Shown piece by piece: positions 50,720 to 59,972 of a DNA stretch of 64,000 bases. The notes beneath the pieces were generated by a model, which did not search any database, was not told the origin of the DNA, and worked only from the letters and a program-made list of their open reading frames with translations. Origin of the DNA: Curtobacterium sp. MCBD17_013 (lineage in GTDB: Bacteria > Actinomycetota > Actinomycetes > Actinomycetales > Microbacteriaceae); contig NZ_QKTU01000002.1 of NCBI RefSeq assembly GCF_003234565.1, positions 62,001-126,000 on the forward strand. Reading direction: 5' to 3'. Positions within the stretch are counted from its first letter, which is position 1. Each line of letters starts with the position of its first letter. A program made the position numbers and the translations under genes.

Positions 50720-53218
50720 TCAGACCGTCGCGTAGGCGACGATGCCACGGCGCATGGCGTCGGCGGCACGGGAGGCGGTGCGCGACAACGGCGCGTCGGC
50801 CGCGTTGCGGAGCTGGTCGAGCAGGTCGATCACCTGCTTGGACCACCGGACGAAGTCGCCTGCGGCGAGGTCGAGGGTCCGGAGGACGTCGTCGAGCGAG
50901 GACCCCGACGCCCATCGGAAGACGCCGAGCGCGATCGCGGGCGTGGGCGGCATCGACCCCGCCAGGCGGTGGTCCCGCTCGAGGTCGTCGAGGCGCGCCC
51001 AGATCGTGAGCGTCTCGTCGAGGGCCGGACGGAAGGCGCCGCGGGGCAGCGCGTGTTCCGTGCCGGGAGCGTCCTCGCGGCGGGGCTCGTAGACGATCGT
51101 CGCCGCCATCGCCGCGAGCTGCGCCGGTGTCAACTCGTCCCAGACGTGCGCCTCGATGCACTCCGCGACGAGCAGGTCGCGGTCGCCGTAGATGCGCTGC
51201 AACCGGCGCCCACCGGCGGCGACGCGCACCTCGTCCCGTCGGGCCCCCGCGGACTCGGACGTCGGCACCGGGACGCCGTCCACGTCCTCCGGCGCGTCGC
51301 GGGTCAGGTAGCCGAGAGCCAGGAGGACGTCGGTCACCCGGTCGAACACGATCGCCACCGCACCGGTGCGCGAGCGGATCTGCGCGAGCAGCTTGTCGGT
51401 GGAGCGGGACAGGCGGTACCAACGCTCGGCCCAGCGCGCGTGCGCCTCGCGGTCGGGACACGCGTGGCAGGGATGCCGCTGCATGCGTCGCCGGACCTCG
51501 CTGATCGCGGCCTGCCGCTCCTGGCGTGCACCGTGTGAGGACTCGCGGCCGCCCGGGATCGTCGACCGCTCCAGGTCGGAGAGCTCGCGTCGGAGCGCCG
51601 CGTACTCCGTGAAGTCCCCGAGGTGGCACTCCATGGACCGGCGGTAGCCGTCGAGCGACTCCTGCTGCGATCGGGCCTTCCGGGCGAGATCGACGACCGA
51701 GCGGTCCGCCTGGAACTGCGCGAACGACGTCTCGAGGACCTCGCGCGTCCGCTCCCGCCCGAACTGCTCGATGAGGTTGACGGCCATGTTGTACGTCGGC
51801 TTGAACGCGGAGTTCAGCGGGTAGGTCCGGCGAGAGGCGAGCGACGCCACCGCCTGTGGTTCGAGGCCGTCGGTCCACTGGATGACCGCATGGCCCTCGA
51901 CGTCGATCCCGCGGCGACCGGCGCGGCCGGTCAGCTGCGTGTACTCCCCCGGCGTGATCGGGACGCGCGCCTCGCCGTTGAACTTCTCGAGCTTCTCGAG
52001 CACCACCGTGCGAGCCGGCATGTTGACCCCGAGCGCCAGGGTCTCGGTGGCGAGCACGACCTTGAGCAGCTTGCGCTGGAACAGGTCCTCGACGACCTCC
52101 TTGAACGCCGGCAGCAGACCCGCGTGGTGCGCCGCGACGCCCCGCTCGAGGCCCTCGAGCCACTCCCAGTAGCCGAGCACCGCGAGGTCCTCGTCGAGCA
52201 GCGTGCGGCAGTGGTACTCGGCGGTCTCGCGGATCTCGCGGCGCTCAGCGGCGGTCGTCAGCGAGATCCCGGAGCGGAGGACCTGGCGCACGCCCTGGTC
52301 GCATCCGTTCCGGCTGAACACGAAGAAGATGGCCGGCAGCAACCGCCGCTCGTCGAGCATGTGGACGATGCCCTCGCGGTGCATGCGTTCCTGGCGCGGC
52401 CCGCGATGGTCGTACGCCGGACCGCGTCCGCGGCCGCGGCCTCGACCGCCGTTGCGGTCGCCACCCCGCGAGGCCCCACCGACCAGTCGCATGAGCTCCG
52501 GGTTGACACGGTTGGTCGCCGCCGCACCCGACGAGTCGAACAGGTCGACGAGCTTCGGACCGACGAGCACGTGCTGCTCGAGCGGCACCGGACGCTCCTC
52601 CGACACGATGACGTCCGTGTCCCCGCGCACCGCCTGCAGCCAGTCGCCGAACTCCTCGGCGTTCGACACGGTCGCCGACAGGGAGACGAGCCGGACCTCG
52701 CTCGGCAGGTGCAGGATCACCTCTTCCCACACCGGCCCGCGGAACCGGTCGGCGAGGTAGTGGACCTCGTCGAGCACGACGTAGGCCAGGTCGTCGAGCA
52801 GGTCGGACTCCGCGTAGATCATGTTGCGGAGCACCTCGGTCGTCATCACGACCACGCGCGCCCTCGGGTTGACGTTGGTGTCGCCCGTGAGCAGCCCGAC
52901 CTCCGACTCGCCGTACGCGTCGACGAGTTCGCCGTACTTCTGGTTCGACAGCGCCTTGATCGGCGTGGTGTAGAACACCTTCGCCGTCGGGGAACGCATC
53001 GCGAGCCACACCGCGAACTCGGCGACGACCGTCTTGCCGGCACCGGTGGGCGCGGCGACGAGCACGCTGCGGCCCTCGTCGAGCGCCAGGCACGACGCCA
53101 TCTGGAACGGGTCGAGGTCGAATCGGAGCTCGGTGCGGAACAGCTCGAGGTTCCGTGACCGCGCCCGCGCGCGGGCGGCGGCGAACCGGGCGGCCGGGGT
53201 CAGTCCCGTGTCGGTCAC
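50720..53218 (-). CDS. helY: Ski2-like DEAD/DEAH-box helicase HelY
   Basis: An 832-residue superfamily 2 helicase of the HelY/Mtr4 type. Motif I is VAAPTGAGKT (about 54-63), motif II VVLDEVHYLAD, motif III LVSLSATVSN and motif VI QLTGRAGRRGID. A Gly/Arg-rich insert (around residue 245) and an accessory C-terminal helical domain follow. It likely remodels RNA or DNA, but the target is not known. GTG 53218 overlaps the tatC stop. The order tatC–helY is conserved in actinobacteria. Confidence 0.94.
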   Translation of the reverse strand: MTDTGLTPAARFAAARARARSRNLELFRTELRFDLDPFQMASCLALDEGRSVLVAAPTGAGKTVVAEFAVWLAMRSPTAKVFYTTPIKALSNQKYGELVDAYGESEVGLLTGDTNVNPRARVVVMTTEVLRNMIYAESDLLDDLAYVVLDEVHYLADRFRGPVWEEVILHLPSEVRLVSLSATVSNAEEFGDWLQAVRGDTDVIVSEERPVPLEQHVLVGPKLVDLFDSSGAAATNRVNPELMRLVGGASRGGDRNGGRGRGRGRGPAYDHRGPRQERMHREGIVHMLDERRLLPAIFFVFSRNGCDQGVRQVLRSGISLTTAAERREIRETAEYHCRTLLDEDLAVLGYWEWLEGLERGVAAHHAGLLPAFKEVVEDLFQRKLLKVVLATETLALGVNMPARTVVLEKLEKFNGEARVPITPGEYTQLTGRAGRRGIDVEGHAVIQWTDGLEPQAVASLASRRTYPLNSAFKPTYNMAVNLIEQFGRERTREVLETSFAQFQADRSVVDLARKARSQQESLDGYRRSMECHLGDFTEYAALRRELSDLERSTIPGGRESSHGARQERQAAISEVRRRMQRHPCHACPDREAHARWAERWYRLSRSTDKLLAQIRSRTGAVAIVFDRVTDVLLALGYLTRDAPEDVDGVPVPTSESAGARRDEVRVAAGGRRLQRIYGDRDLLVAECIEAHVWDELTPAQLAAMAATIVYEPRREDAPGTEHALPRGAFRPALDETLTIWARLDDLERDHRLAGSMPPTPAIALGVFRWASGSSLDDVLRTLDLAAGDFVRWSKQVIDLLDQLRNAADAPLSRTASRAADAMRRGIVAYATV

Positions 53219-54039
53219 AGGCCGTACTCCGCGTCCACCGCTGCCTGACGTCGCGCTGCGCGCCGGTCGTGGAACCACGAGACCGCGCAGGCAGCGATGT
53301 ACAGCACGACCATCGGCACGGCGAGCAGGAACATCGAGATGACGTCGGCCGACGGCGTGACCAGGGCGGTGAACACGAGGATGCAGAGGATCGCGATGCG
53401 CCAGGAGCCGATGATGGCCGCGGCGGAGAGCACCCCGACGAAGTTGAGGAGCACGAGGAACACCGGGAGCACGAACGCGATGCCGATGGCGAGGACGAGC
53501 TTGATGACGAAGTCGTAGTAGGTCTTGGCGTCCACGATCGAGGCGTCCTCGTGCGACACGAAGCTGCCGAGGATCCCGACGATGTGCGGCAGGACGTACC
53601 ACCCGCAGAAGCAGCCGCCGAGGAAGAGCGGGATCGCCGAGCCGAAGAAGCCGATGACGTAGAGCTTCTCGCGGCGGACCAGCGCCGGCACGATGAAGGC
53701 CCACACCTGGTAGAGCCACACGGGGCTCGAGATGACGATGCCGATCGTGATCGCGATCTGCAGACGGAGGTCGAACGCACCGGTGATCACCGGGAAGTTC
53801 AGCTCGGCGACGTGCCCGCCGCCGGCACGGGCCAGGTTGCGGACCGGCGCGCGGAGGGCGTCGAGCACCCACGGCGTGAGGAACCACCCCGCCACGGCAC
53901 ACACGGCGATGGCGAGCACGGCGCGGAACAGGCGCTTGCGGAGCTCGACGAGGTGCTGTCCGAGGGACATCCGCCCCTCGGGGTCCTTCTTCGGCATCCC
54001 CGGGCGAGGCTGGCGTCCGCGCGCAGTCGTCGAGGCCAT
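53215..54039 (-). CDS. tatC: Twin-arginine translocase subunit TatC
   Basis: A 274-residue six-helix membrane protein. MSLGQHLVELRKRL is the N-terminal signature that contacts signal peptides, and WLYQVWAFIVPALVRREK is the conserved first cytoplasmic loop with its neighbouring helix. ALVTPSADVISMFLLAVPM lies in the last third. The C-terminus is basic. tatA, often found just upstream in actinobacteria, is not present in the 60-bp gap to pafC. The stop overlaps helY. Confidence 0.96.
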   Translation of the reverse strand: MASTTARGRQPRPGMPKKDPEGRMSLGQHLVELRKRLFRAVLAIAVCAVAGWFLTPWVLDALRAPVRNLARAGGGHVAELNFPVITGAFDLRLQIAITIGIVISSPVWLYQVWAFIVPALVRREKLYVIGFFGSAIPLFLGGCFCGWYVLPHIVGILGSFVSHEDASIVDAKTYYDFVIKLVLAIGIAFVLPVFLVLLNFVGVLSAAAIIGSWRIAILCILVFTALVTPSADVISMFLLAVPMVVLYIAACAVSWFHDRRAARRQAAVDAEYGL

Positions 54040-54099
54040 GGCTGTGATCCTACGTCCTCTCCGCCGTGGACCGACATGGCGGACGACGCTGGGGGCGGC

Positions 54100-55068
54100 T
54101 CAGTCCGCGGGGGCGAGCGCTGCCGCGGCGAAGGCGCGGAGGGCCGCGCGCGCGGCGGGTGGGTGCAGCACGACCGCACGGCCGGGCAGCCCGGCGACGA
54201 GGCGGACGACGCCGTCGAACCCGGTCGCGGCGAGCCGGATGCGGACGCGGCCCTGGTCGTCCGGGTCGTCCGCGGTGTCGGCGAGGTAATCCGCGACGAG
54301 CGGCAGGGACGAGGAGTCGAGCTCCACGGTGACGATCGTGTCCTCGGGCCCACGTTGGAACAACGTGTCGGGGATCTCGACGTCCTCGATCCGTTTCGTC
54401 GCCGGACGGTCGTCCACGGCGACGCCCGACATGCGGTCGAGTCGGAAGGTCCGGAGCGCATCGCGATCGAGGTCCCAGGCGCGCAGGTACCAGTCGGTGT
54501 CGATGGACTCGACCCGGAGCGGGTCCACGCGGCGTTCACCACGGGGCGCCCGCGGCCCCGCGTAGTCGAACCGGAGGCCCCGACCGGCCGACATCGCCCG
54601 CCGGATCACCTCGAGGGTGACGTCGTGCGCGTCCTGCCCGACCGCGACCGAACTGGAGGCGCCACCCGCCCCACGGGACAGCTTCGCGATGAGCGCGTGG
54701 ATCGCCTCGGGGTCCCCGGCCTCGGGTAGCGCCGACAGGTACTGCAGGCCGGCGATGAGCGCCGAGGCCTCGCGGGCCGAGAGCCGCGGGGAGTCGTCGA
54801 TCGCGACGAGGTTGGTCAACACGATCATGTCGTTCTGCTCGAAGTCGTCCCAGGCGATGTCGAACAGGTCACCGTGTTGGTACTGCATGGTCTCGCCCGG
54901 GACCCCCGACACGGCGATGAGCTCGACGGCGCGGCGGATCCGAGCCGCGGGGACCCCGAAGTGTCGTGCTGCCTCGGTGACCGACACGCGCTCGCGGTCG
55001 ATGAGGTACGGCACGAGCGACAGGAGGAACGCGAGCTTGTCCTGCGCCTGGAGCGGCTGCTCAGCCAC
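54100..55068 (-). CDS. pafC: WYL-domain transcriptional regulator PafC
   Basis: A 322-residue regulator: an N-terminal winged helix (DKLAFLLSLVPYLID, VSVTEAARHFGVPAARIRRA), then a WYL domain with the DTDWYLRAWDLDRDALRTFR block, and a C-terminal WCX extension. PafB and PafC form the heteromer that activates the LexA-independent DNA-damage response in mycobacteria. GTG 55068 overlaps the pafB stop by 8 nt. Confidence 0.93.
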   Translation of the reverse strand: MAEQPLQAQDKLAFLLSLVPYLIDRERVSVTEAARHFGVPAARIRRAVELIAVSGVPGETMQYQHGDLFDIAWDDFEQNDMIVLTNLVAIDDSPRLSAREASALIAGLQYLSALPEAGDPEAIHALIAKLSRGAGGASSSVAVGQDAHDVTLEVIRRAMSAGRGLRFDYAGPRAPRGERRVDPLRVESIDTDWYLRAWDLDRDALRTFRLDRMSGVAVDDRPATKRIEDVEIPDTLFQRGPEDTIVTVELDSSSLPLVADYLADTADDPDDQGRVRIRLAATGFDGVVRLVAGLPGRAVVLHPPAARAALRAFAAAALAPAD

Positions 55069-56107
55069 GGGCAGCCTCCCCCGCGGTGTCGTCGTGGTCC
55101 TGCACGAGTCGCTCGAGACGGGCACACACGAGGTCCCGCACGGCCGACGGCTCCACGACACGGACCTCCGGCCCGAAGGCGGCGAGCTCCTCGGCCAGGA
55201 TCTGGGGATCCACGAAGTGCAGGACGAGCCGACCGTCGGCGTCCGTGGTGGTGCCGCGTCGGCGGGCGAGTCGCCGCTCGGCGTCACTGCCCGTGGCGAC
55301 CTCGATCGTGGCGGTCCGGTTCGCCCAGACCCGGTCGAGTTCCGCGAGGGCACGCTCCCCGGCGTCCGCCGGCGCCTCGTGCTGGCCGACCTCGTACGTC
55401 GTGACCGGACCGACGACGCGGGAGAGCAGGTAGTTCTTGTCGGAGTCGGTCGCGAACTCGTGCGCGGCGAGCATCCAGCGTCCGCCGTGCTGCACGAGTG
55501 CCAGTGGCGCGACCTGCCGGGTCCGAGCCTTGGTGCTGCCCGGTGTGATGTAGTCGAACCGGACGGCGGCGGCGCGGTCGAGCGCGGCGCGCAGTGGTTC
55601 GAACGCGGCGTCCCTGGCCCGGAGCCGAGGAGCGTAGGCGTCCACGGCGCGGCCGTCCGCGAGCGCGTCCTCGCCGTCGTCGTCGGTACCGCCGACGGAC
55701 CGCAGCTTGAGCAGGGCGCGACGGGAGTCGGCGGAGAGCGCGCCCTCACGCCAGGCCATCGCCGCCAGGGACAGCAGCGCGGACTCGTCCGGGGTGAACC
55801 GGACGTCCTCGGGCAGGTCGTACTCGCCCTTCGGGATCCGGTAGCGCAGCGTCTGGTTGTTGCCGGTCGCACCGGGCGTCTCGATGGTCTCGAGCGGGAC
55901 ACCGAGTTCGCGGACGTCGTCCTTGTCGCGCTCGAACTGACGCTCGAGCGAGGCGTTGTCACCACCCGGCGTGTACCGCTGGCGGTATCCCTGCACGTTC
56001 GCGAGGATCTCGCCCTTCGTGAGCCCCGACTCCGTCGACAGGAGCGCGAGCACGAGGCTGAACAGCCGTTCCTCCGCCGGGACACGCGGGGATCGGGTCG
56101 CTGGCAC
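55061..56107 (-). CDS. pafB: WYL-domain transcriptional regulator PafB
   Basis: A 348-residue regulator with an N-terminal winged helix (RLFSLVLALLSTESGLTKGE, then the DNA-contact DNASLERQFERDKDDVRELG) and a WYL domain around AVRFDYITPG and GRWMLAAHEF. It pairs with PafC downstream. The family responds to single-stranded DNA. GTG 56107 is the start; the gene lies 35 bp after the FKBP gene on the same strand. No proteasome gene is in the window. Confidence 0.93.
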   Translation of the reverse strand: MPATRSPRVPAEERLFSLVLALLSTESGLTKGEILANVQGYRQRYTPGGDNASLERQFERDKDDVRELGVPLETIETPGATGNNQTLRYRIPKGEYDLPEDVRFTPDESALLSLAAMAWREGALSADSRRALLKLRSVGGTDDDGEDALADGRAVDAYAPRLRARDAAFEPLRAALDRAAAVRFDYITPGSTKARTRQVAPLALVQHGGRWMLAAHEFATDSDKNYLLSRVVGPVTTYEVGQHEAPADAGERALAELDRVWANRTATIEVATGSDAERRLARRRGTTTDADGRLVLHFVDPQILAEELAAFGPEVRVVEPSAVRDLVCARLERLVQDHDDTAGEAARG

Positions 56108-56142
56108 GCCCCGATCCTACGGCAGCGGGCGTACCCCCGGGA

Positions 56143-57054
56143 TCAGCGTGGCATCACGCCGAGCAGGTCGAACACGTACGCGTACGTCGTGCCGTTCTGC
56201 TTGACGACGGCGAGCACCTGGTCGCCGACCTGCTTGCCGATCAGGGCCTTGCGGATCGATGCCGCGATCTGGTTGCCGGGCGCCAGCGGGACCGTCACGG
56301 CACCCGATCCGTCGGTCCAGCTCGACCCGGCGACAGTCGAGTTCGTGCCCCAGTTGACCGCGGTGTACTTGACCACTGCCGTGTCCTTCGCGGTGATCTC
56401 GCGGCCGGACCCCTTGCGGAGCAGGTGCACCTGGTCAGTCGACGGTGCAGCGGTGGCGGGCACGGTGATCCCGGGCGCACCGTTCGGGGCGAGCACGACG
56501 GCCGGCATGCCGTCGGCGGCGACCTGTGGCCGTCCGTCGGCACGCGAGGCGAAGCCGTCCACGACGTCCGCAACGACGACCGCGGCGTCCTGTTGGACCT
56601 TCGCCGTGGTGGTGCTGCCGTTCTGGAGCGCCTTCTTCGACACCACGATCGCGAGGCGGTCACCGACCCGCGCGCACTCGAGCGCGTTGCCCAGTGCACC
56701 GCCGTTCGTCGACCCGACGGTGATGGGACTCGTCGTCCCCTTGTACCCGCTCGTCTGCAGGGTCTTGCCGGTCGCGCCGTCCACCACCGTGTACTCGATG
56801 ACCGCCGGGGAACCCTCGCCGAGGACACGGCCGGACCCCTGGTGGAGCACGGAGACCTCGGTCCGCTTCGTGGTGAGCGGCGACGGGACGTGGACCGTCG
56901 GCTTCGCACCGATCGCGCCGGACGCCGACACGGCCTCGGACGCGTTGCCGGGCGCGGGTGCCGTGCATCCCCCCGCGGACGCCGAGCCCGACGCGCACGC
57001 TGTGAGCGACGCGACGAGGCCGACCGTGACCAGGAGTGCGGGGATGGTGCGCAC
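56143..57054 (-). CDS. FKBP-type peptidyl-prolyl isomerase lipoprotein (tandem FKBP-like domains)
   Basis: A 303-residue exported lipoprotein with lipobox ASLTAC (Cys20). Two FKBP-like folds follow: one at about 60-165 (AVIEYTVVDGATGKTL, ALECARVGDRLAIVV) and one at about 200-300 (TAVVKYTAVNWGTN, SSWTDGSG, ALIGKQVGDQVLAVV). In the second, AGSSW stands where the catalytic FDSSW usually is, so activity may be low. GTG 57054 places the signal peptide first; GTG 57069 is a longer alternative. This gene upstream of pafB is usual for Microbacteriaceae. Confidence 0.88.
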   Translation of the reverse strand: MRTIPALLVTVGLVASLTACASGSASAGGCTAPAPGNASEAVSASGAIGAKPTVHVPSPLTTKRTEVSVLHQGSGRVLGEGSPAVIEYTVVDGATGKTLQTSGYKGTTSPITVGSTNGGALGNALECARVGDRLAIVVSKKALQNGSTTTAKVQQDAAVVVADVVDGFASRADGRPQVAADGMPAVVLAPNGAPGITVPATAAPSTDQVHLLRKGSGREITAKDTAVVKYTAVNWGTNSTVAGSSWTDGSGAVTVPLAPGNQIAASIRKALIGKQVGDQVLAVVKQNGTTYAYVFDLLGVMPR

Positions 57055-57117
57055 GGACCCTCTTTCCACTCGTTCGGGGGTTCGCGCCCGGATGACGCCG
57101 GACGACTCCGGTAGAGC

Positions 57118-58131
57118 TTAGCGGTCGTCCGCTGGCGCCTCGTCCGCCCGGGGCCCGTCCGCCGCGGCGACCTTCCGGGCCTGCGCGGCCGCCTGCCGGG
57201 CGACCTTCCGGAGCTTCTTGTCGCTCGTCGCCCGCTCGCCCACGGCGCCGGGCGTCCACAGCTCGACGTCCTCGTCGGCGAACTCGGGCTTGCGACGGCG
57301 CCGGTGGTCGGGCAGCACGACGCCGTCCGCGAGCCGTCGGGCCGTCACCAGGAACCCGGTGTGGCCGACCATCCGGTGGTCGGGACGCACGGCGAGTCCG
57401 TCGACGTGCCAGGTGCGGACGAGCGTCTCGCTCGGCTCCGGCTCGGTGTAGCGGCCGGTGTCGCGGATCGCCTCGCACACGCGGGAGAGCTGCGTCACGG
57501 TCGCCACGTAGCAGACGATGAGTCCGCCGGGCACGAGTGCGTCGGCGGCGTCGTCCACGCACTCCCACGGCGCGAGCATGTCGAGCACGACCCGGTCGAC
57601 GGATCCGGCGTCGACGTGCTGCGCCAACTCCTCGACGAGGTCGCCCACGGTGACGGTCCAGTTGTCCGGATCGGCCCCGAGGAACGTGGCGACGTTGCCG
57701 CGGGCGATGTCGGCGAACTCGGAACGACGCTCGAACGAGTGCAGGGTCCCCTCGGCGCCGATCGCCCGGAGCAACCACAGCGAGAGCGCGCCCGAGCCGA
57801 CGCCGGCCTCGACGACCCGGGCCCCCGGGAACACGTCCGCGAAGGCGACGATCTGGGCCGCGTCCTTCGGGTAGACGATCGCGGCCCCGCGGGGCATGGA
57901 CATGACGTAGTCGTTCAGCAGGGGGCGGAGGGCCAGGTACTCGTCGCCGCTCGACGAGGCGATCACGGAGCCGTCCTGCTGGCCGATCACGTCGTCGTGG
58001 CGGAGGACGCCGCGGTGCGTGTGGTACTCGCCGCCGGTCTCGAGCGAGAGCGTGGTCAGCTTGCCCTTCGGGCCGGTGAGCTGGACGCGGTCGCCGGCAC
58101 GGAAGGGACCGCGGGCTGGCGCGCCGGTCAT
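57118..58131 (-). CDS. trmI: tRNA (adenine-N1)-methyltransferase TrmI
   Basis: A 337-residue class I methyltransferase that makes m1A58 in the tRNA T-loop. An N-terminal beta-barrel (FRAGDRVQLTGPKGKLTTLS) precedes the SAM fold with motif I VVEAGVGSGALSLWLLRA, followed by LHSFERRSEFADIA and VVLDMLAPWECVDDA. The C-terminal ~50 residues are a charged tail. The ATG overlaps the stop of the HAD gene (ATGA). Confidence 0.94.
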   Translation of the reverse strand: MTGAPARGPFRAGDRVQLTGPKGKLTTLSLETGGEYHTHRGVLRHDDVIGQQDGSVIASSSGDEYLALRPLLNDYVMSMPRGAAIVYPKDAAQIVAFADVFPGARVVEAGVGSGALSLWLLRAIGAEGTLHSFERRSEFADIARGNVATFLGADPDNWTVTVGDLVEELAQHVDAGSVDRVVLDMLAPWECVDDAADALVPGGLIVCYVATVTQLSRVCEAIRDTGRYTEPEPSETLVRTWHVDGLAVRPDHRMVGHTGFLVTARRLADGVVLPDHRRRRKPEFADEDVELWTPGAVGERATSDKKLRKVARQAAAQARKVAAADGPRADEAPADDR

Positions 58132-58865
58132 CGCGCGCCCTCGCCCGGGAGCTGCGCCGCCGCCGCCCCGGAGGACGCCGTGGTCGCCGCGGCGGCGTGC
58201 GCCGAGAACGCGGGCGCCGTCAGTGCGACGAGCCGGTCGACGTCCACGCCGTCCAGCGACTCGAGCCGGACGTCGGCGCTGCCCTCGGCGATCGGCACGA
58301 CGTGCTCGACCGCGACCGTGACGGCCCCGGAGGCGAGCGCCGCGGCGACACCCGTCGGCGAGTCCTCGATCGCGACGCAGCGGGCCGGGTCGACGCCGAG
58401 TTCTGCCGCAGCACGGAGGTACGCCTCGGGGTGCGGCTTGGCGTGCTCCACGTCGTCGCCCGCGACGACCACGCGGAACCCCCTCGCGCCGAGCAACTCG
58501 GCCACGTCGACCGCCATCCGTCGCCGGGACATCGTCACGAGTGCGGTCGGGACGCCGCGGTCGTGCAGCTCCTCGACGAGCTCGCGGGCCCCGGGACGCC
58601 ACGGCATGGCGTCGTGCATGTGCTCGACCACGTAGGTCGTCATCCACTCGACGATCTCCTCCACGGTCAGGTCCACGCCGTGCTCACGGAGGATCTCGCC
58701 GGAGCGCTCGAGGCCACTGCCGACGAGGGACAAGCCGTCCTCGTGGGTCCACGGGGCGTCGTACTGCGCGGTCAGCACCATCTGGGACCGCTGCCAGATC
58801 GGCTCGGTGTCCACGAGGGTGCCGTCCATGTCCCAGAGGACCGCGGCGGGGAGTTCGGAGGTCAC
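58128..58865 (-). CDS. HAD-superfamily phosphatase (beta-phosphoglucomutase-like)
   Basis: A 245-residue HAD hydrolase. Motif I is LWDMDGTLVDTEP with the nucleophilic Asp, motif II is the Thr in ALVTMSRRRM, motif III is the Lys in HAKPHPEAYLRAA, and motif IV is AIEDSPTGVAAAL. The helical cap type and sequence resemble phosphoglycolate or sugar-phosphate phosphatases. GTG 58865 lies 8 nt after TACACT and begins VTSELPAAVLWDMDG. It is the first gene of the long reverse operon that ends with lnt. Confidence 0.93.
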   Translation of the reverse strand: MTSELPAAVLWDMDGTLVDTEPIWQRSQMVLTAQYDAPWTHEDGLSLVGSGLERSGEILREHGVDLTVEEIVEWMTTYVVEHMHDAMPWRPGARELVEELHDRGVPTALVTMSRRRMAVDVAELLGARGFRVVVAGDDVEHAKPHPEAYLRAAAELGVDPARCVAIEDSPTGVAAALASGAVTVAVEHVVPIAEGSADVRLESLDGVDVDRLVALTAPAFSAHAAAATTASSGAAAAQLPGEGAR

Positions 58866-58873
58866 GGCCCCCG

Positions 58874-58879
58874 AGTGTA
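58874..58879 (-). promoter_or_regulatory. -10 element (TACACT) of the HAD–trmI–…–lnt operon
   Basis: Minus-strand hexamer 8 nt before GTG 58865 with no Shine-Dalgarno. It predicts a leaderless transcript and may drive up to eight genes over 9.8 kb. Confidence 0.5.
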
Positions 58880-58959
58880 GCGGCGGGCACCCGAACGCCC
58901 GTTCGCTCCGGGCACGACGCCGGGAGCGCGGGCCGCGGTGCCCGCGAGGACGCACGTCC

Positions 58960-58965
58960 TATTGT
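58960..58965 (+). promoter_or_regulatory. Putative -10 element (TATTGT) of the PAC2 gene
   Basis: TANNNT hexamer 58 nt before GTG 59024. The leader ends in CAGGAGG. Confidence 0.45.
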
Positions 58966-59023
58966 TGGTGTGCAGGTCGCGGCGCCCCGCGTCCCTCGGC
59001 AGATCGACCAGGAGGTCCCCTCC

Positions 59024-59959
59024 GTGCCCCAGCACTCCCCCTTCAGCGACGGGCGCCTGCTCGTCGTCGCGTTCGAGGGATGGAACGACGCGGGCGAGGC
59101 CGCGAGCGGACTCGCCCGACGCATCGTCGACGCGCTCGACCTGGAGGAACTCCGGGAGCTCGACGGTGAACGGTACGTCGACTACCAGTTCAACCGCCCG
59201 ACGATCGGCACCGACGACGACGGCGTGCGCGGCGTCATCTGGCCGCGGATCGTGCTCCACGGTCCGGCGTCCACCGGCACCACGCCCGCCGTCTCCCAGG
59301 TCGTCGGTGCCGGCGGCACCACGAGTGAGCGCGGGGTGTACGTGCTCGTCGGTCCCGAGCCGTCGCGGACGTGGCGCGGGTTCGCGGCGGAGATCGTGGA
59401 CCTGGTGGACGTGCACGCGATCGACGCCGTCGTGTTCGTCGGCGCCATGCTCGCGGACGTCCCGCACACCCGCCCGATCTCGGTATTCGTGTCCAGTGAG
59501 GACGAGGACGTCCGCACCGCGCTCGGCGTCGACCACTCGACGTACGAGGGCCCGGTCGGCATCATCAGCGTCTTGTCGGACGCGATGGACACCGCCGGCG
59601 TGCCCACGATCTCCCTCTGGGCCTCGGTCCCGCACTACGTCCACAACGCCCCCTCGCCGAAGGCGACCCTCGCGCTCCTCGACCGCATCGAGGACCTCAC
59701 CGACGTGACGGTGCCGCGCGGGTCCCTGCTCGACGACGCCGCGAACTGGGAGCAGGGCATCGACGCGCTGGCAGCCGACGACGAGGACATGGCGAGCTAC
59801 ATCACGCAGCTCGAACAGGCGCGCGACACGGTCGACTCCCCGGAGGCCAGCGGCGACGCGATCGCCCAGGAGTTCGAGCAGTACCTCCGCCGACGCGACG
59901 GCAAGGACGGCGCCCCGGGTGGCCCCGGCGAGGGTCCCTGGCGCCCACCCCAGTCCTGA
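59024..59959 (+). CDS. PAC2-family protein
   Basis: A 311-residue member of the PAC2 (proteasome assembly chaperone 2-like) family found in archaea and actinobacteria; the mycobacterial relative is Rv2125. LLVVAFEGWNDAGEAASGLA is the family opening, and GAMLADVPHTRP and SLWASVPHYVHNAPSPKATL are further conserved blocks. Its biochemical role is not established. CAGGAGG lies 9 nt before GTG 59024. It converges with mshC, which neighbours this family in Mycobacterium as well. Confidence 0.92.
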   Translation: MPQHSPFSDGRLLVVAFEGWNDAGEAASGLARRIVDALDLEELRELDGERYVDYQFNRPTIGTDDDGVRGVIWPRIVLHGPASTGTTPAVSQVVGAGGTTSERGVYVLVGPEPSRTWRGFAAEIVDLVDVHAIDAVVFVGAMLADVPHTRPISVFVSSEDEDVRTALGVDHSTYEGPVGIISVLSDAMDTAGVPTISLWASVPHYVHNAPSPKATLALLDRIEDLTDVTVPRGSLLDDAANWEQGIDALAADDEDMASYITQLEQARDTVDSPEASGDAIAQEFEQYLRRRDGKDGAPGGPGEGPWRPPQS

Positions 59960-59972
59960 AGGCGGGACGGCC

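Noticed and set aside
49062..53902. Very long reverse frames fusing lnt, helY and tatC regions
   Set aside because: These are run-through frames. Overlapping GTGA and short gaps, conserved N-termini and motif positions define three separate genes.
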